Positions 43,310 through 52,523 are shown, counted from the stretch's first letter. The stretch is 64,000 nucleotides of DNA from Haloferax litoreum (GCF_009674605.1 NZ_WKJO01000003.1:186001-250000); one strand, 5' to 3'. Translations and numbers: made by a program. The notes: generated by a model from the sequence alone, not told the origin.

Positions 43310-44283
43310 GCGAGCGGATTGGCGTCCTCTTCGCACTCCGAGACGACCCCTCGCTGGTCGTCCGCGCGGAAGAACTGGGGTACGAGTCGGCGTGGGCGGC
43401 GGAAGGACAGGGAAAGACCGCATTCGGAAAACTGGAGCGCTGGGCCGTCCACACCGACGAAATCGGTCTCGCGACGGGCATCGTCAACGTGTTCTCGCGC
43501 ACGCCAGCGACGCTCGCGGCGGCGACGGCGACGCTTGACGCGCACTCGAACGGTCGCGCGATTCTCGGCCTCGGTGTCGCCCACCCCGGCGTCGTCGAGA
43601 CGTTCCACGGCGTCCCGTTCGAGCGTCCACTCTCCCGGATGCACGAGTATGTCGAACTCGTCCGGCGGTATCTCCGGGGTGACGCAGACTCGTTCGACGG
43701 CGAGTTCTTCACGCCCGAGCGAACGAGTTTCTGGGATGCCTTCGAACCAGTCCGCGACGAGGTACCTATCTACAACGGGGCACTCGGTCCCTCGAACGTC
43801 AGGCTCACCGGACAGGTGGCCGACGGATGGCTTCCCAACCTCTATCCGCGCCCTCAGTTCGAGGAGGCGATGGGATGGCTCGAAACGGGTGCTGAACGCG
43901 CCGGACGCGACGTCTCCGACGTCGACGTGGCGATGTACGTCCTCACGTCGGTCCACGAGGACCCAGACGAGGCGCACCGTTCTGCCGCCGAACACGTCGC
44001 GTACTACCTGCGCGATGTCCCCGGATACTACGACCGGGCGGCCAAGGAGGCCGGATTCGCCGACGAAGTCGAAGCCGTTCGAGCCGCACCGACGACTGAG
44101 GCCGGCGCAAAGCAGATTTCAGCCGACTTCCTCTCACCCCTCGGCATCGTCGGGACGCCGGCCGACGCCCGGGAGCGACTCGACGAACTGCGTGAGATGG
44201 GTGTCGACCTCCCCATCGTCCGGGCACCCGGCGGCGTGGAGAGAGACTGGGTCGCGCGAATGCTGGAGGTGTTCGCCCCGTAA
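43306..44283 (+). CDS. Luciferase-like flavin/F420-dependent oxidoreductase
   Basis: 325 residues of the LLM superfamily: ERIGVLFALRDDPSLVVRAEELGYESAWAAEGQG, EIGLATGIVNVFSRTPATLAAA, the GRAILGLGVAHPGVV strand, LTGQVADGWLP, and the long C-terminal part with HRSAAEHVAYYL. These enzymes hydroxylate or dehydrogenate substrates with FMN or F420. Sequence alone does not separate FMN from F420 use. Starts within the previous stop, so expressed with the SnoaL-like gene. Confidence 0.9.
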   Translation: MSERIGVLFALRDDPSLVVRAEELGYESAWAAEGQGKTAFGKLERWAVHTDEIGLATGIVNVFSRTPATLAAATATLDAHSNGRAILGLGVAHPGVVETFHGVPFERPLSRMHEYVELVRRYLRGDADSFDGEFFTPERTSFWDAFEPVRDEVPIYNGALGPSNVRLTGQVADGWLPNLYPRPQFEEAMGWLETGAERAGRDVSDVDVAMYVLTSVHEDPDEAHRSAAEHVAYYLRDVPGYYDRAAKEAGFADEVEAVRAAPTTEAGAKQISADFLSPLGIVGTPADARERLDELREMGVDLPIVRAPGGVERDWVARMLEVFAP

Positions 44284-44349
44284 CATGTGCACGCGTATGT
44301 GTGCCGTACTTTTATGCTGGATGCCATCGCATCTCAGTCGAAGCGAGTC

Positions 44350-45009
44350 ATGACAGACCGTATCTGGGAGGACCTGCTATCCGAACAGGATAAACAGGTC
44401 ATCACGAAGGCTGGTTACGACAAGGAGGGCGCGTCGTCGTGGGAGTCGCGCGGCATGGGCGAGAACCCGATGGTTCTCGTCATCGACATGCAGCGACTCA
44501 TCGTCGGCGAGAACGTCCCCATCCTCGACGCCGTCGAGGAGTACCGCACCGCGATGGGCGACATCGCGTGGAACGCAATCGAGTACATCGACCCGTTTCT
44601 CGACTTCGCGCGCGAGGAAGGACTCCCGGTGACGTACACCCGTGTCGTCCCGTCGAGTTACGACGACCCGGACCACCCGGACCTCGACATCGTCGACCCC
44701 GTCGCACCTGAAGAGGGTGATACCGTCGTCGACAAGTCCTACGCCTCGGCGTTCTACGGGACCGACTTACTCTCTCGACTCGTCCGCGGTGACCACGACT
44801 CGGTCATCATCGTCGGCAACTCCACGAGCGGATGTGTGAGGGCGACGGCAGTCGACGCGAAGCAAAACGGATTCAGCGTCATCTTGCCACAGGAGTGTAT
44901 CTTCGACCGAATCGAGGCATCCCACAAGATTGGTCTCCTCGACCTGTGGATGAAGTACGCCGAGGTGCTGGAGACCGAAGAAGTTCAGTCGTGGGTCGAG
45001 ACGCTATGA
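44350..45009 (+). CDS. Isochorismatase-family amidohydrolase
   Basis: 219 residues from MTDRIWEDLLSEQ. The cysteine-hydrolase triad is present: Asp46 in VLVIDMQ, Lys129 in VVDKSYASAF, Cys162 in NSTSGCVRATAVDA. The N-terminal extension and the TSGCVRATA segment resemble N-carbamoylsarcosine amidase and maleamate amidase. It likely hydrolyses an amide or carbamoyl group, releasing ammonia. Its stop overlaps the start of the dihydropyrimidinase-type gene (ATGA), suggesting consecutive steps on an opened cyclic amide. Confidence 0.9.
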   Translation: MTDRIWEDLLSEQDKQVITKAGYDKEGASSWESRGMGENPMVLVIDMQRLIVGENVPILDAVEEYRTAMGDIAWNAIEYIDPFLDFAREEGLPVTYTRVVPSSYDDPDHPDLDIVDPVAPEEGDTVVDKSYASAFYGTDLLSRLVRGDHDSVIIVGNSTSGCVRATAVDAKQNGFSVILPQECIFDRIEASHKIGLLDLWMKYAEVLETEEVQSWVETL

Positions 45010-46406
45010 CGTACGACCTCGTCATCTCGAACGGGACTGTCGTCACACCCGAACACGGGACCTTCGAGGCCGACGTTGCGGCCGATGGGGAGACCATCGC
45101 CGCAATCGCCGCACCGGGGACGCTCTCGGGTGAGACAGAAATCGACGCGACTGGGAAGTACGTCCTCCCCGGCGCAATCGACCCGCACACCCACCACGGC
45201 ATCTACCGTGGACTGGAAGCGGACGCCGAGTCCGAGTCCAAGTCCGACCTCGTCGGCGGCGTGACCACGATTGGCAACTACTTCCGTCGTGCTGGCGCGT
45301 ACGCCGACATCATGCCGGGGTACTTCGACGAGGCCGAACCGAACTACTACCACGATTACTTCTTCTCGCTCGGCTTGCTCTCGATGGAGCACGTCGAAGA
45401 GATTCCGACCATCATCGACGAGTTCGGTATCACGACGTTCAAGTGGTACATGAACTACAAGTATTCCGCACGGGAGAAGTTCGGCGTCGACTGCGACATG
45501 AAAGACGACTTCGGCGACGCATTCGTCCAGAAACTCGCCGAACAGGACGTGCCGACCACGCTCGGCTATCACTCCGAGAACGTCGAGATAACGAACGCAC
45601 TCGCCGGCGGCAACGTCTATCTGGAATCCGAATCCGACGACACCGGTGCCGACGCGGACGAAGGCTACGAAGTGATGGTCGAGGAGTTCCCCGGATACGC
45701 AGAGACCCAGAGTATGGTCGCGGGGTCGTCGCTCGCGAAAGTCCACGGGTACGACGACCGATTCTACGCGGTCCACATCTCCGCCGGACAGACCGCAGAC
45801 GAACTCGCCGCGCTTCACGACGCCGGGTACGAGACGTGGGGCGAGACCTGTATCCACTACCTCACACTCACGACCGACGAGTGCGACGAACGGATGAAGG
45901 TCAATCCCCCAGTTCGGTCGAAAGAGGACCAAGAGACACTCTGGAAACGCCTCGCCGACGGAACTATCTCGACTATCGGCACCGACCACTGTGCCAACCT
46001 CGCCGAGAACAAGTTCGGTGACGGCATCCGCGATAGTCTCCTCGGGTTCCCCTCGACACCGGTGATGTTGCCGCTCATCCTCTCCGAGGGTGTCAACGAA
46101 GGCCGCATCTCACTGGAACGCGCCGTGGAGGTCACGAGTACGAACGCCGCGAAGGCGTTCAACCTCTATCCCAAGAAGGGGACGGTTCGCGTCGGAAGCG
46201 ACGCCGACCTCGTCGTCGTCGACCTCGACGAGACGAAGACGGTGACGCCCGAACTCCTGCACAGCGTCAGCGGGTACTCGCCCTACGAGGGCCGCGACGT
46301 GACGGGGTGGCCGACACAGACCGTCGTGAAAGGCCAACTCGCCTACGACGACGGCGACATCGTCGGCACGAAGGGACACGGGACGCACGTCGACCGGCCA
46401 GTCTGA
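45006..46406 (+). CDS. Dihydropyrimidinase/hydantoinase-family cyclic amidohydrolase
   Basis: 466 residues. The binuclear-metal set is complete: His61 and His63 in DPHTHHGIY, the carboxylated lysine Lys146 in TFKWYMNY, His189 in GYHSEN, a later His in YAVHISAGQT and Asp in TIGTDHCAN. The C-terminal HSVSGYSPYEGRDVTGWP is typical of dihydropyrimidinase/D-hydantoinase. It opens a cyclic amide or imide ring. Starts at the ATG overlapping the previous stop. The substrate ring (hydantoin, dihydropyrimidine or other lactam) is not determined. Confidence 0.9.
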   Translation: MTYDLVISNGTVVTPEHGTFEADVAADGETIAAIAAPGTLSGETEIDATGKYVLPGAIDPHTHHGIYRGLEADAESESKSDLVGGVTTIGNYFRRAGAYADIMPGYFDEAEPNYYHDYFFSLGLLSMEHVEEIPTIIDEFGITTFKWYMNYKYSAREKFGVDCDMKDDFGDAFVQKLAEQDVPTTLGYHSENVEITNALAGGNVYLESESDDTGADADEGYEVMVEEFPGYAETQSMVAGSSLAKVHGYDDRFYAVHISAGQTADELAALHDAGYETWGETCIHYLTLTTDECDERMKVNPPVRSKEDQETLWKRLADGTISTIGTDHCANLAENKFGDGIRDSLLGFPSTPVMLPLILSEGVNEGRISLERAVEVTSTNAAKAFNLYPKKGTVRVGSDADLVVVDLDETKTVTPELLHSVSGYSPYEGRDVTGWPTQTVVKGQLAYDDGDIVGTKGHGTHVDRPV

Positions 46407-46493
46407 CTCCCACCACTGCATCGATACTACCGACCACGGACACTGAACCATCGGACGAACGCACCACGACAACACGAACGAGATACGCACGAT

Positions 46494-47699
46494 ATGACAG
46501 ACGACACGAACGGACCACTCGACGGCCTCGTCGTCCTCGAAGCAGGGTCGATGATATCTGGCCCGACTGTCGGCCGCTTCATGGCCGACTTCGGGGCGAC
46601 GGTCATCAAAATCGAACACCCGAAGTTCGGCGACCACATCCGCCGATTCGGCCCGCAGAAAGACGGCGTCGGCCTCTGGCACAAGTACCTCTCGCGGAAC
46701 AAGCAATCGATAACTCTGAACATCTCCACCGAGGAGGGTGCAGCGGTGTTCGAGGACCTCGTCAGCGAGGCGGACCTCCTCATCGAGAACTTCCGACCGG
46801 GCACCCTCGAACGCTGGGGAGTCGGGTGGGAGGACCTCTCCGAGGTGAACTCCGACCTCGTCATGCTCCGCATGTCCGGGTTCGGCCAGACGGGACCGTA
46901 CTCCGAGCGCCCCGGGTTCGGAACGCTCGCGGAGGCGATGTCCGGATTCGCCTACCTGAACGGCTTTCCAGACTCGCCACCGCTCCTCCCACCGACGGGA
47001 CTGGCAGACAACATCGCGGCGTTGTTCTCGACGTTCGCGGTGATGTTCGCACTCTACCACCGCGACGTCCACGGGGGCGGCGGCCAGTACATCGACACGA
47101 GTCTCATCGAACCAATCTTCGGCTTACTCGGCCCGCAACCACTCAGGTACGACCAACTCGGTGAGGTAGAAGCCCGGTCGGGTAATCGCTCGACGTCCTC
47201 TGCCCCGCGGAACGTCTACCGAACTGGCGACGACCGTTGGGTCGCAATCTCCGCCAGTGCGCAACCCCTCGCAGAACGGACGTTCGAGGCCATCGGTCGT
47301 CCCGAACTGAAAGACGACCCACGCTTCGAGACCAACGAAGACCGACTGGAACACGTCGACGAACTCGACCACATCATCCAAGACTGGATGGACGACCACA
47401 CCCGCGAGGAAATCCTCACTGCGTTCGAAGAAGCAGACGCGACGCTCGCGCCGGTCTACAACGTCGAAGACATCCTGAACGACGAACACTACCAGGCCCG
47501 TGAGGCGTTCTTGACCATCGACGACCCGGACCTCGGCGACGCCGTCGTCCAGAACGTCTTCCCCAAGTTCTCGAAGACGCCGGGGAGCGTCGAGTACCTC
47601 GGCCCCAGTCTCGGTGAACACAACGAGACGGTGTTCCGGGAACGACTCGGCTACGACGACGAATTCCTCGCCGAACTCGAAACGGACGGTGTCATATGA
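46494..47699 (+). CDS. CaiB/BaiF-type (class III) CoA-transferase
   Basis: 401 residues. Features of class III CoA-transferases: LVVLEAGSMISGPTVGRFMADFG, AVIKIEHP, the nucleophilic aspartate Asp172 in LADNIAALF, LLIENFRPGTLERWG and a C-terminal RERLGYDDEFLAEL. It moves CoA between acids, activating the hydroxy or unsaturated acid formed in the pathway. Its stop overlaps the lyase start by four bases, strong support for sequential CoA activation and cleavage. Donor CoA and acceptor unknown. Confidence 0.93.
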   Translation: MTDDTNGPLDGLVVLEAGSMISGPTVGRFMADFGATVIKIEHPKFGDHIRRFGPQKDGVGLWHKYLSRNKQSITLNISTEEGAAVFEDLVSEADLLIENFRPGTLERWGVGWEDLSEVNSDLVMLRMSGFGQTGPYSERPGFGTLAEAMSGFAYLNGFPDSPPLLPPTGLADNIAALFSTFAVMFALYHRDVHGGGGQYIDTSLIEPIFGLLGPQPLRYDQLGEVEARSGNRSTSSAPRNVYRTGDDRWVAISASAQPLAERTFEAIGRPELKDDPRFETNEDRLEHVDELDHIIQDWMDDHTREEILTAFEEADATLAPVYNVEDILNDEHYQAREAFLTIDDPDLGDAVVQNVFPKFSKTPGSVEYLGPSLGEHNETVFRERLGYDDEFLAELETDGVI

Positions 47700-48655
47700 A
47701 CTTACTCACAGAACTCCCAGACCAGATTCACGTCGTCGAGATGTTGCCCCGCGACGGGTTCCAGCGACTCGACGAGTTCGTCCCGACCGACGAGAAAGTC
47801 GAGATAATCGACACGCTCTCGGAGACTGGTGTCGACGAAATCGAAATCTCGTCGTTCACGCACCCGAAGGCCGTCCCGACGCTTCGAGACGCCGACGAGG
47901 TGGCGAAGAAAATCACCCGCAACGACGACGTCACCTACCGCGCCCTCGTTCCGAACCTCGTCGGCATGGAACGCGCCGTCGAGGCCGAGGTAGACAAAGT
48001 GAACGCCCTCGTCACGGTGAGCGAGACGTACACGGAGAACAACCAGAACCGGACGCGCGAAGCGGTCCTCGCCGAGATGGACGACATCGTCGAACTCGCC
48101 CACGACCACGGCATCGAAGTCGAAGCGGGCATGGGGACGAGTTTCTACTGTCCGTACGAGGGCCAGATAGACGCAGAAGAGACGCTCGCAGTCGTCGACA
48201 GTGTCGTCGACTCCGGCGTCGACGAAGTGACGCTCGCGACGACGATGGGTCTCGCGAACCCCGTAGAGATTACTGAGCGATTCAGCGCCGCGTTCGAGGC
48301 CCACCCGGACCTCGACATGGGGTTACACCTCCACGACACGAACGGGATGAGTCTCGCGAACACCCTCGCCGCGATGGCAGTCGGCGTCGACCGCTTCGAC
48401 GCGTCCGTCTGCGGCCTCGGCGGCGGCGTCGTCCTCCCTGAGGGGATGTCCGGCGTCGGAAACACGCCGACAGAAGACCTCGTCCAGATGCTCACACGGA
48501 TGGGCGTCGACCACGGCGTCGATTTCGACCGCATCGAAGCCGCCGCCCACGACGTGTCCGACCGCCTCGGACTCGGGGCGACGAGTCACGTCCTCATGGG
48601 TGGGACGGTCGAGCGTGTGCTCGAAACCGTCGCCGCCGACAAACAGGAGAACTGA
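47696..48655 (+). CDS. HMG-CoA-lyase-like lyase lacking the catalytic cysteine
   Basis: 319 residues of the HMG-CoA lyase (DRE-TIM) family. Conserved: Arg19-Asp20 in LPRDGFQR, KAVPTLRDADEVAKK, and the metal histidines His211/His213 in GLHLHDTNGMSLAN. In true HMG-CoA lyases GLGGCPY holds the catalytic cysteine; here the position reads GLGGGVV (Gly244) with extra residues and a different Cys239 five positions earlier. The family cleaves 3-hydroxyacyl-CoA esters to acetyl-CoA (or acyl-CoA) and a keto acid. After the CoA-transferase, cleavage of a citramalyl-CoA-like ester to pyruvate is the plausible role. Reaction is inferred. Confidence 0.85.
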   Translation: MNLLTELPDQIHVVEMLPRDGFQRLDEFVPTDEKVEIIDTLSETGVDEIEISSFTHPKAVPTLRDADEVAKKITRNDDVTYRALVPNLVGMERAVEAEVDKVNALVTVSETYTENNQNRTREAVLAEMDDIVELAHDHGIEVEAGMGTSFYCPYEGQIDAEETLAVVDSVVDSGVDEVTLATTMGLANPVEITERFSAAFEAHPDLDMGLHLHDTNGMSLANTLAAMAVGVDRFDASVCGLGGGVVLPEGMSGVGNTPTEDLVQMLTRMGVDHGVDFDRIEAAAHDVSDRLGLGATSHVLMGGTVERVLETVAADKQEN

Positions 48656-48659
48656 ACAC

Positions 48660-49973
48660 ATGACCGGAAAGACACTCGCAGAGAAACTCCTCTCGGAGAA
48701 GTCTGGGACCGACGCCCGCGCCGGCGACTACGTCGAAGCAGAAATCGACGTGGCGATGGCGCACGACATCACGGGGCCACTCGCGTTCCAGACGTTCCAC
48801 GAGGTGGCGGGCGAGGACGCCGACCTGTTCGCGCCCGACCGTACCATCTTCACAATCGACCACCACGCCCCCGCCGACGGGGTACAGGCCGCGAACAATC
48901 ACAACGCCGTCCGTGACTTCGCCGCCAAACACGGCGCGAACCAGTTCGACGTCGGTGACGGCATCTGTCACGCCGTTCTCGTCGAAGAGGGATTCGTCTC
49001 GCCCGGTGACCTCGTCATCGGGGCGGACTCCCACTCGACGACGTACGGCGGTCTGGGCGCGTTCGGAACCGGCGTCGGGTCCACCGACCTCGGCACCGCG
49101 TTGGCGTCCGGCGAACTCTGGTTCCGCGTCCCGCAGACGATGCGCTTCGAAGTCGACGGCGACCTGCAAGACGGCGTCTACGCGAAAGACCTGATACTGC
49201 GGTTCATCGGCGACGTTGGCTTCGACGGATGTACTTACAAGGCCGCGGAGTACGCCGGGAGCACCATCGAATCGCTCCCTATCCACGAACGACTCGTCTT
49301 GTCGAACATGGCCATCGAGATGGGCGGCAAGACGGGTCTCGTCGCGCCCGACGACCGAACTGCCGCGTATCTCGAACGCCAGACGGGGAACGAAATCGAC
49401 CTCGACGACGCGTTCCGCTCAGACGACGACGCCGACTACGAGTCGGTCCACACCTACGATGCCGCCGAGTTGGCACCGCAGGTGTCCAAGCCGTCGAACC
49501 CGGAGAACGCCGTCGACGTGACTGACGTCGAAGGGACCGAAATCGACCAACTGTTCGTCGGAACGTGTACTAACGGCCGCTACGAGGATATCAAAATCGT
49601 CGCCGACATCCTCGAAGGCGAGACGCTCGCCCCGAACGTTCGGATGGTCGTCGTCCCGGCGTCGAAATCGGTCTACAGGCACATGCTAAACACGGGCGTC
49701 TTCCAGACACTCACCGATGCCGGTGCAGTCATCCAGAACGCTGGGTGTGGACCCTGTGCGGGGTACCACCAGGGCGTACTCGGAGACGGTGACGTGTGTC
49801 TCGCCACGGCGAATCGGAACTTCCCCGGACGCGAAGGCTCGATGGAGTCGAACGTGTACCTCGCGAGTCCGGCAACCGTCGGTGCGAGCGCACTCTACGG
49901 TGAGATTACGGACCCGAGGAACATTCAGACGAATCGCTACGACGACACCATCTTCGCGGAGGTGCTGCCATGA
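48660..49973 (+). CDS. LeuC/aconitase-type hydratase, large subunit
   Basis: 437 residues of the 3-isopropylmalate dehydratase/homoaconitase large-subunit group. Cluster cysteines are visible in VGTCTNGR and AGCGPCAG, giving the 4Fe-4S ligands. Other family pieces: GADSHSTTYGGLGAFGTGVG, FTIDHHAPAD, CLATANRNFPGREGS. It adds or removes water on a substituted maleate or malate skeleton with the small subunit encoded next (4-base overlap). In this island it is unlikely to be leucine synthesis; a catabolic hydratase such as dimethylmaleate or citraconate hydratase fits better, by context. Confidence 0.92.
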   Translation: MTGKTLAEKLLSEKSGTDARAGDYVEAEIDVAMAHDITGPLAFQTFHEVAGEDADLFAPDRTIFTIDHHAPADGVQAANNHNAVRDFAAKHGANQFDVGDGICHAVLVEEGFVSPGDLVIGADSHSTTYGGLGAFGTGVGSTDLGTALASGELWFRVPQTMRFEVDGDLQDGVYAKDLILRFIGDVGFDGCTYKAAEYAGSTIESLPIHERLVLSNMAIEMGGKTGLVAPDDRTAAYLERQTGNEIDLDDAFRSDDDADYESVHTYDAAELAPQVSKPSNPENAVDVTDVEGTEIDQLFVGTCTNGRYEDIKIVADILEGETLAPNVRMVVVPASKSVYRHMLNTGVFQTLTDAGAVIQNAGCGPCAGYHQGVLGDGDVCLATANRNFPGREGSMESNVYLASPATVGASALYGEITDPRNIQTNRYDDTIFAEVLP

Positions 49974-50497
49974 CGGACTCGAATACGACCTCCGGGGGGA
50001 CGAACCCGAGCGACCCGGCGCGCGCGTGGGTCTTCGGCGACAACATCGACACCGACCAGATAACGCCGTCGCGCTTCATCGTCTCGTCCGACCCCGACGA
50101 ACTCGCACAACACGCGTTCGAAGACCTGCGACCGGAGTTCTCCGACTCTGTCGAACCGGGCGACTTCGTCGTCGCGGGCGAGAACTTCGGAAGCGGGTCG
50201 TCGCGCGAACACTCGCCGCTCTCACTCGTCGGTGCGGGCGTCTCGGGCGTCGTCGCCCAGTCGTTCGCGCGTATCTTCTTCCGAAACGCCATCAATCTCG
50301 GCTTGCCGGTCCTCATCTGCCCGGGCGCGGATGCCATCGACGACGGCGACGAGATTCACATGGACTTGGACACAGGCATCGTCGTCAACCACACGAAAGA
50401 CGAACAGTACGACGCGGAGGCACTCCCGGAGTTCCTCCAGTCGCTGGTCGAACAAGGAGGATTGAAAGCGTACACGAAAGCGAAACTCGGTCGTTGA
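49970..50497 (+). CDS. LeuD/aconitase-type hydratase, small subunit
   Basis: 175 residues. The swivelling-domain motif is ENFGSGSSREHSPLSLVGAG, with GDNIDTDQITPSRF at the start and FFRNAINLGLPVL later. Serines of the GSGSSRE loop bind substrate carboxylates. It pairs with the large subunit through an ATGA overlap and completes the catalytic enzyme. The series ends here; the next gene is convergent. Confidence 0.92.
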   Translation: MTDSNTTSGGTNPSDPARAWVFGDNIDTDQITPSRFIVSSDPDELAQHAFEDLRPEFSDSVEPGDFVVAGENFGSGSSREHSPLSLVGAGVSGVVAQSFARIFFRNAINLGLPVLICPGADAIDDGDEIHMDLDTGIVVNHTKDEQYDAEALPEFLQSLVEQGGLKAYTKAKLGR

Positions 50498-50590
50498 GCG
50501 GGCACTCGACGGTCGAATCCGACGAATCGACACCAGACGACAACAGTGGCACCCACTGACTCGCCCTTCGATACGGGGTTCAGTTTTGTT

Positions 50591-51805
50591 TTACCGGACG
50601 CGCGCATCCCAGTAGAGGAGTCCAGCGGCGACGACGAGGCACACAGCGAGACCGGCAAACGCCACGACGTAACCGAGGTACGTGGCGACGATGCCGACGT
50701 AGGCAGGACCGACGGCGTTCGCACCGAGGAAGAACGCCCGTGCGGCACCGAGGTCGGCACCCCTGTCGTCGTCCGGTGCGTTGTCGAAGATGATGGCGTC
50801 TGCGAGGGGGAACTCCATCTTGTAGCCGATTGCGAGGGCCACGACCGAGACGTAGATGAACGCACGCGCGTCGACGAACGAGAGCACTGCCAGCGCACCA
50901 GCGGCGACGAGGAGACCGACGACGGCAATCGACTCTCTTCGGAACCGGTCGCTCAGGCCGCCAGCGACGGGCTTTATGGTAATCCCGACTGCGAACACGA
51001 CGGCGAAGGTTGCGCTCGCGAGTTGTTGGTCGAATCCCTTCGCCTCGATAAGGTACGTCGGAAAGAAGTTGATGAATCCCCCGACCATGAAGTAAAACAG
51101 GCCGAACGCGACGAGTGTTCGGCGTTGCGCGGGACTGGCGAGCAGTCGCCGAATGGTCCCGGAGGCGTCGAGTCTCGGGGACCCGACTTCGTACCCTTCT
51201 GTGGACCAGAGGGCAAAGAGGACGGTGAGTCCCCCGAGAACGACAGCGACCGGGAGAAACGGCGTGCGCCACGTCGCGTATGTGAGTGCGAGGATGGCGA
51301 GGCCAGAGGCGAGGAGACCACCGAGGTCTGTACCCGCAGCGTAGAGGCCGAGTGCGCGCCCGCGACGTTCGACGAACAGGTCTGAGATGAGTGCACGCGA
51401 CGGAATCGCGAAGAATCCCTTTCCGAGTCCGGTGACGACGGCGGCGACGACGAATCCAGCGAGTCCTCCCGCGACACCGAACGTCGCGAATCCGACGACG
51501 AGGAGGGCGAGACCGGGGACGATGAGTGTCGCGCGCGTCCACCGGTCGGAGTATTCACCACCGGGATATTGGGTAATCGCGTAGACCCCCTGAAACAGTG
51601 CGAGGGCGATTCCTGCGGTTGCTTCGGTAATCTGTAAATCCGCGATAATCGTCGGGAGAAGTGGTGACAAGAGGAACCGGCCCGCCTGAAGAACCGCCCA
51701 CGCGAGCGAGACGGTGAGTAGCATCCGACCCCGATAGCCTGCGAGGACGTGTTGGTCGGACGCCGTCGTTTGGTTCACACGTCTCGTATGACGACCTGCT
51801 ACCAA
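50591..51805 (-). CDS. MFS transporter at the end of the catabolic island
   Basis: 404 residues, about twelve hydrophobic segments, with MFS motif A-like YSDRWTRATLIV and the second-half counterpart GGLSDRFRRES. It would take up or export the pathway's substrate, product or an organic acid. Convergent with LeuD-like gene. The ATG at 51805 is used; an internal GTG (MNQTTASDQHV after residue 9) is an equally reasonable start. Confidence 0.85.
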   Translation of the reverse strand: MVAGRHTRRVNQTTASDQHVLAGYRGRMLLTVSLAWAVLQAGRFLLSPLLPTIIADLQITEATAGIALALFQGVYAITQYPGGEYSDRWTRATLIVPGLALLVVGFATFGVAGGLAGFVVAAVVTGLGKGFFAIPSRALISDLFVERRGRALGLYAAGTDLGGLLASGLAILALTYATWRTPFLPVAVVLGGLTVLFALWSTEGYEVGSPRLDASGTIRRLLASPAQRRTLVAFGLFYFMVGGFINFFPTYLIEAKGFDQQLASATFAVVFAVGITIKPVAGGLSDRFRRESIAVVGLLVAAGALAVLSFVDARAFIYVSVVALAIGYKMEFPLADAIIFDNAPDDDRGADLGAARAFFLGANAVGPAYVGIVATYLGYVVAFAGLAVCLVVAAGLLYWDARVR

Positions 51806-52115
51806 TGAATTGCGGTTTCGGAACCCTGCGATACGACGCGTGGTGGTGGGTCTCGCGTCGTGTCGTCTAACTCCACTGTCTCCCCGTTAGCATCCTTTTC
51901 AAATTTAAACTAATTTATTCCAAATTTAATGGGGTAGGCGTAACATTTCACTGTCTACTGTCTAAATAGAGGAAACAATCGATATTACTGGACAAGGTGG
52001 CGATAAAACATACTATCTTTGCGTAAATTGTAGGTCTGTTCTATAGAGCTCACATTGGTTCCCCACTGTTCACCGGCGAGTGAGTATTTACCACACCTGC
52101 GGCTGATACCCAATC
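51806..52115. other. Intergenic region before the VOC gene
   Basis: AT-rich. CAAATTTAA occurs twice, 21 bases apart (51900-51908 and 51921-51929), a spacing that suits a regulator on one DNA face. GTATTTACC at 52084-52092 is 29 bases before the ATG at 52116 and is the probable TATA box of a leaderless message. Confidence 0.5.
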
Positions 52116-52523
52116 ATGGACGTCACTGCGATAGACCACGTCAACTTGCGAATCCCCGAAGATGGCCTCGACGACGCACTCGCGTTCTACAGCGACGCAC
52201 TCGGATTCGACATCGAAAACCGGGACCTATTCGAAGCAGGTGAGAAACCGTTCGTCTCGGTTCGACTCACACCGGTGAGTATCATCCACCTCCAACCGAC
52301 GTCGACGTTCCAACCGCCGAACGAGACGGCGTTCGACCACGTCGCCATCGAGTTCGACCACACCATCGACGAACTCCGCCGACATCTCGAAGATGGGGGG
52401 GTGGACATCGACCGGCAACTCGAACCACTTGGTGCGACTGGTGTCGCACCTGCGGTGTACGTCACAGACCCGTTCGGCTATACGCTGGAACTGAAAGCAC
52501 GTCCGGGTGGTGAGAACGAGTAG
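52116..52523 (+). CDS. VOC/glyoxalase-family protein
   Basis: 135 residues, a single vicinal-oxygen-chelate domain: AIDHVNLRIPEDGLDDALAF, FYSDALGFDIENRD, AFDHVAIEFDHTIDELRRHL and YVTDPFGYTLELKA with the metal-binding His/Glu set (His8, His in FDHVAIE, Glu near the end). Lyase, isomerase or dioxygenase activity cannot be told. It stands alone between intergenic regions. Confidence 0.82.
   Translation: MDVTAIDHVNLRIPEDGLDDALAFYSDALGFDIENRDLFEAGEKPFVSVRLTPVSIIHLQPTSTFQPPNETAFDHVAIEFDHTIDELRRHLEDGGVDIDRQLEPLGATGVAPAVYVTDPFGYTLELKARPGGENE

Noticed and set aside
48660-50497. Leucine biosynthesis leuCD
   Set aside because: Subunits match this family, but the surrounding CoA-transferase, lyase and importer argue for a catabolic hydratase; no leuA or leuB is present.
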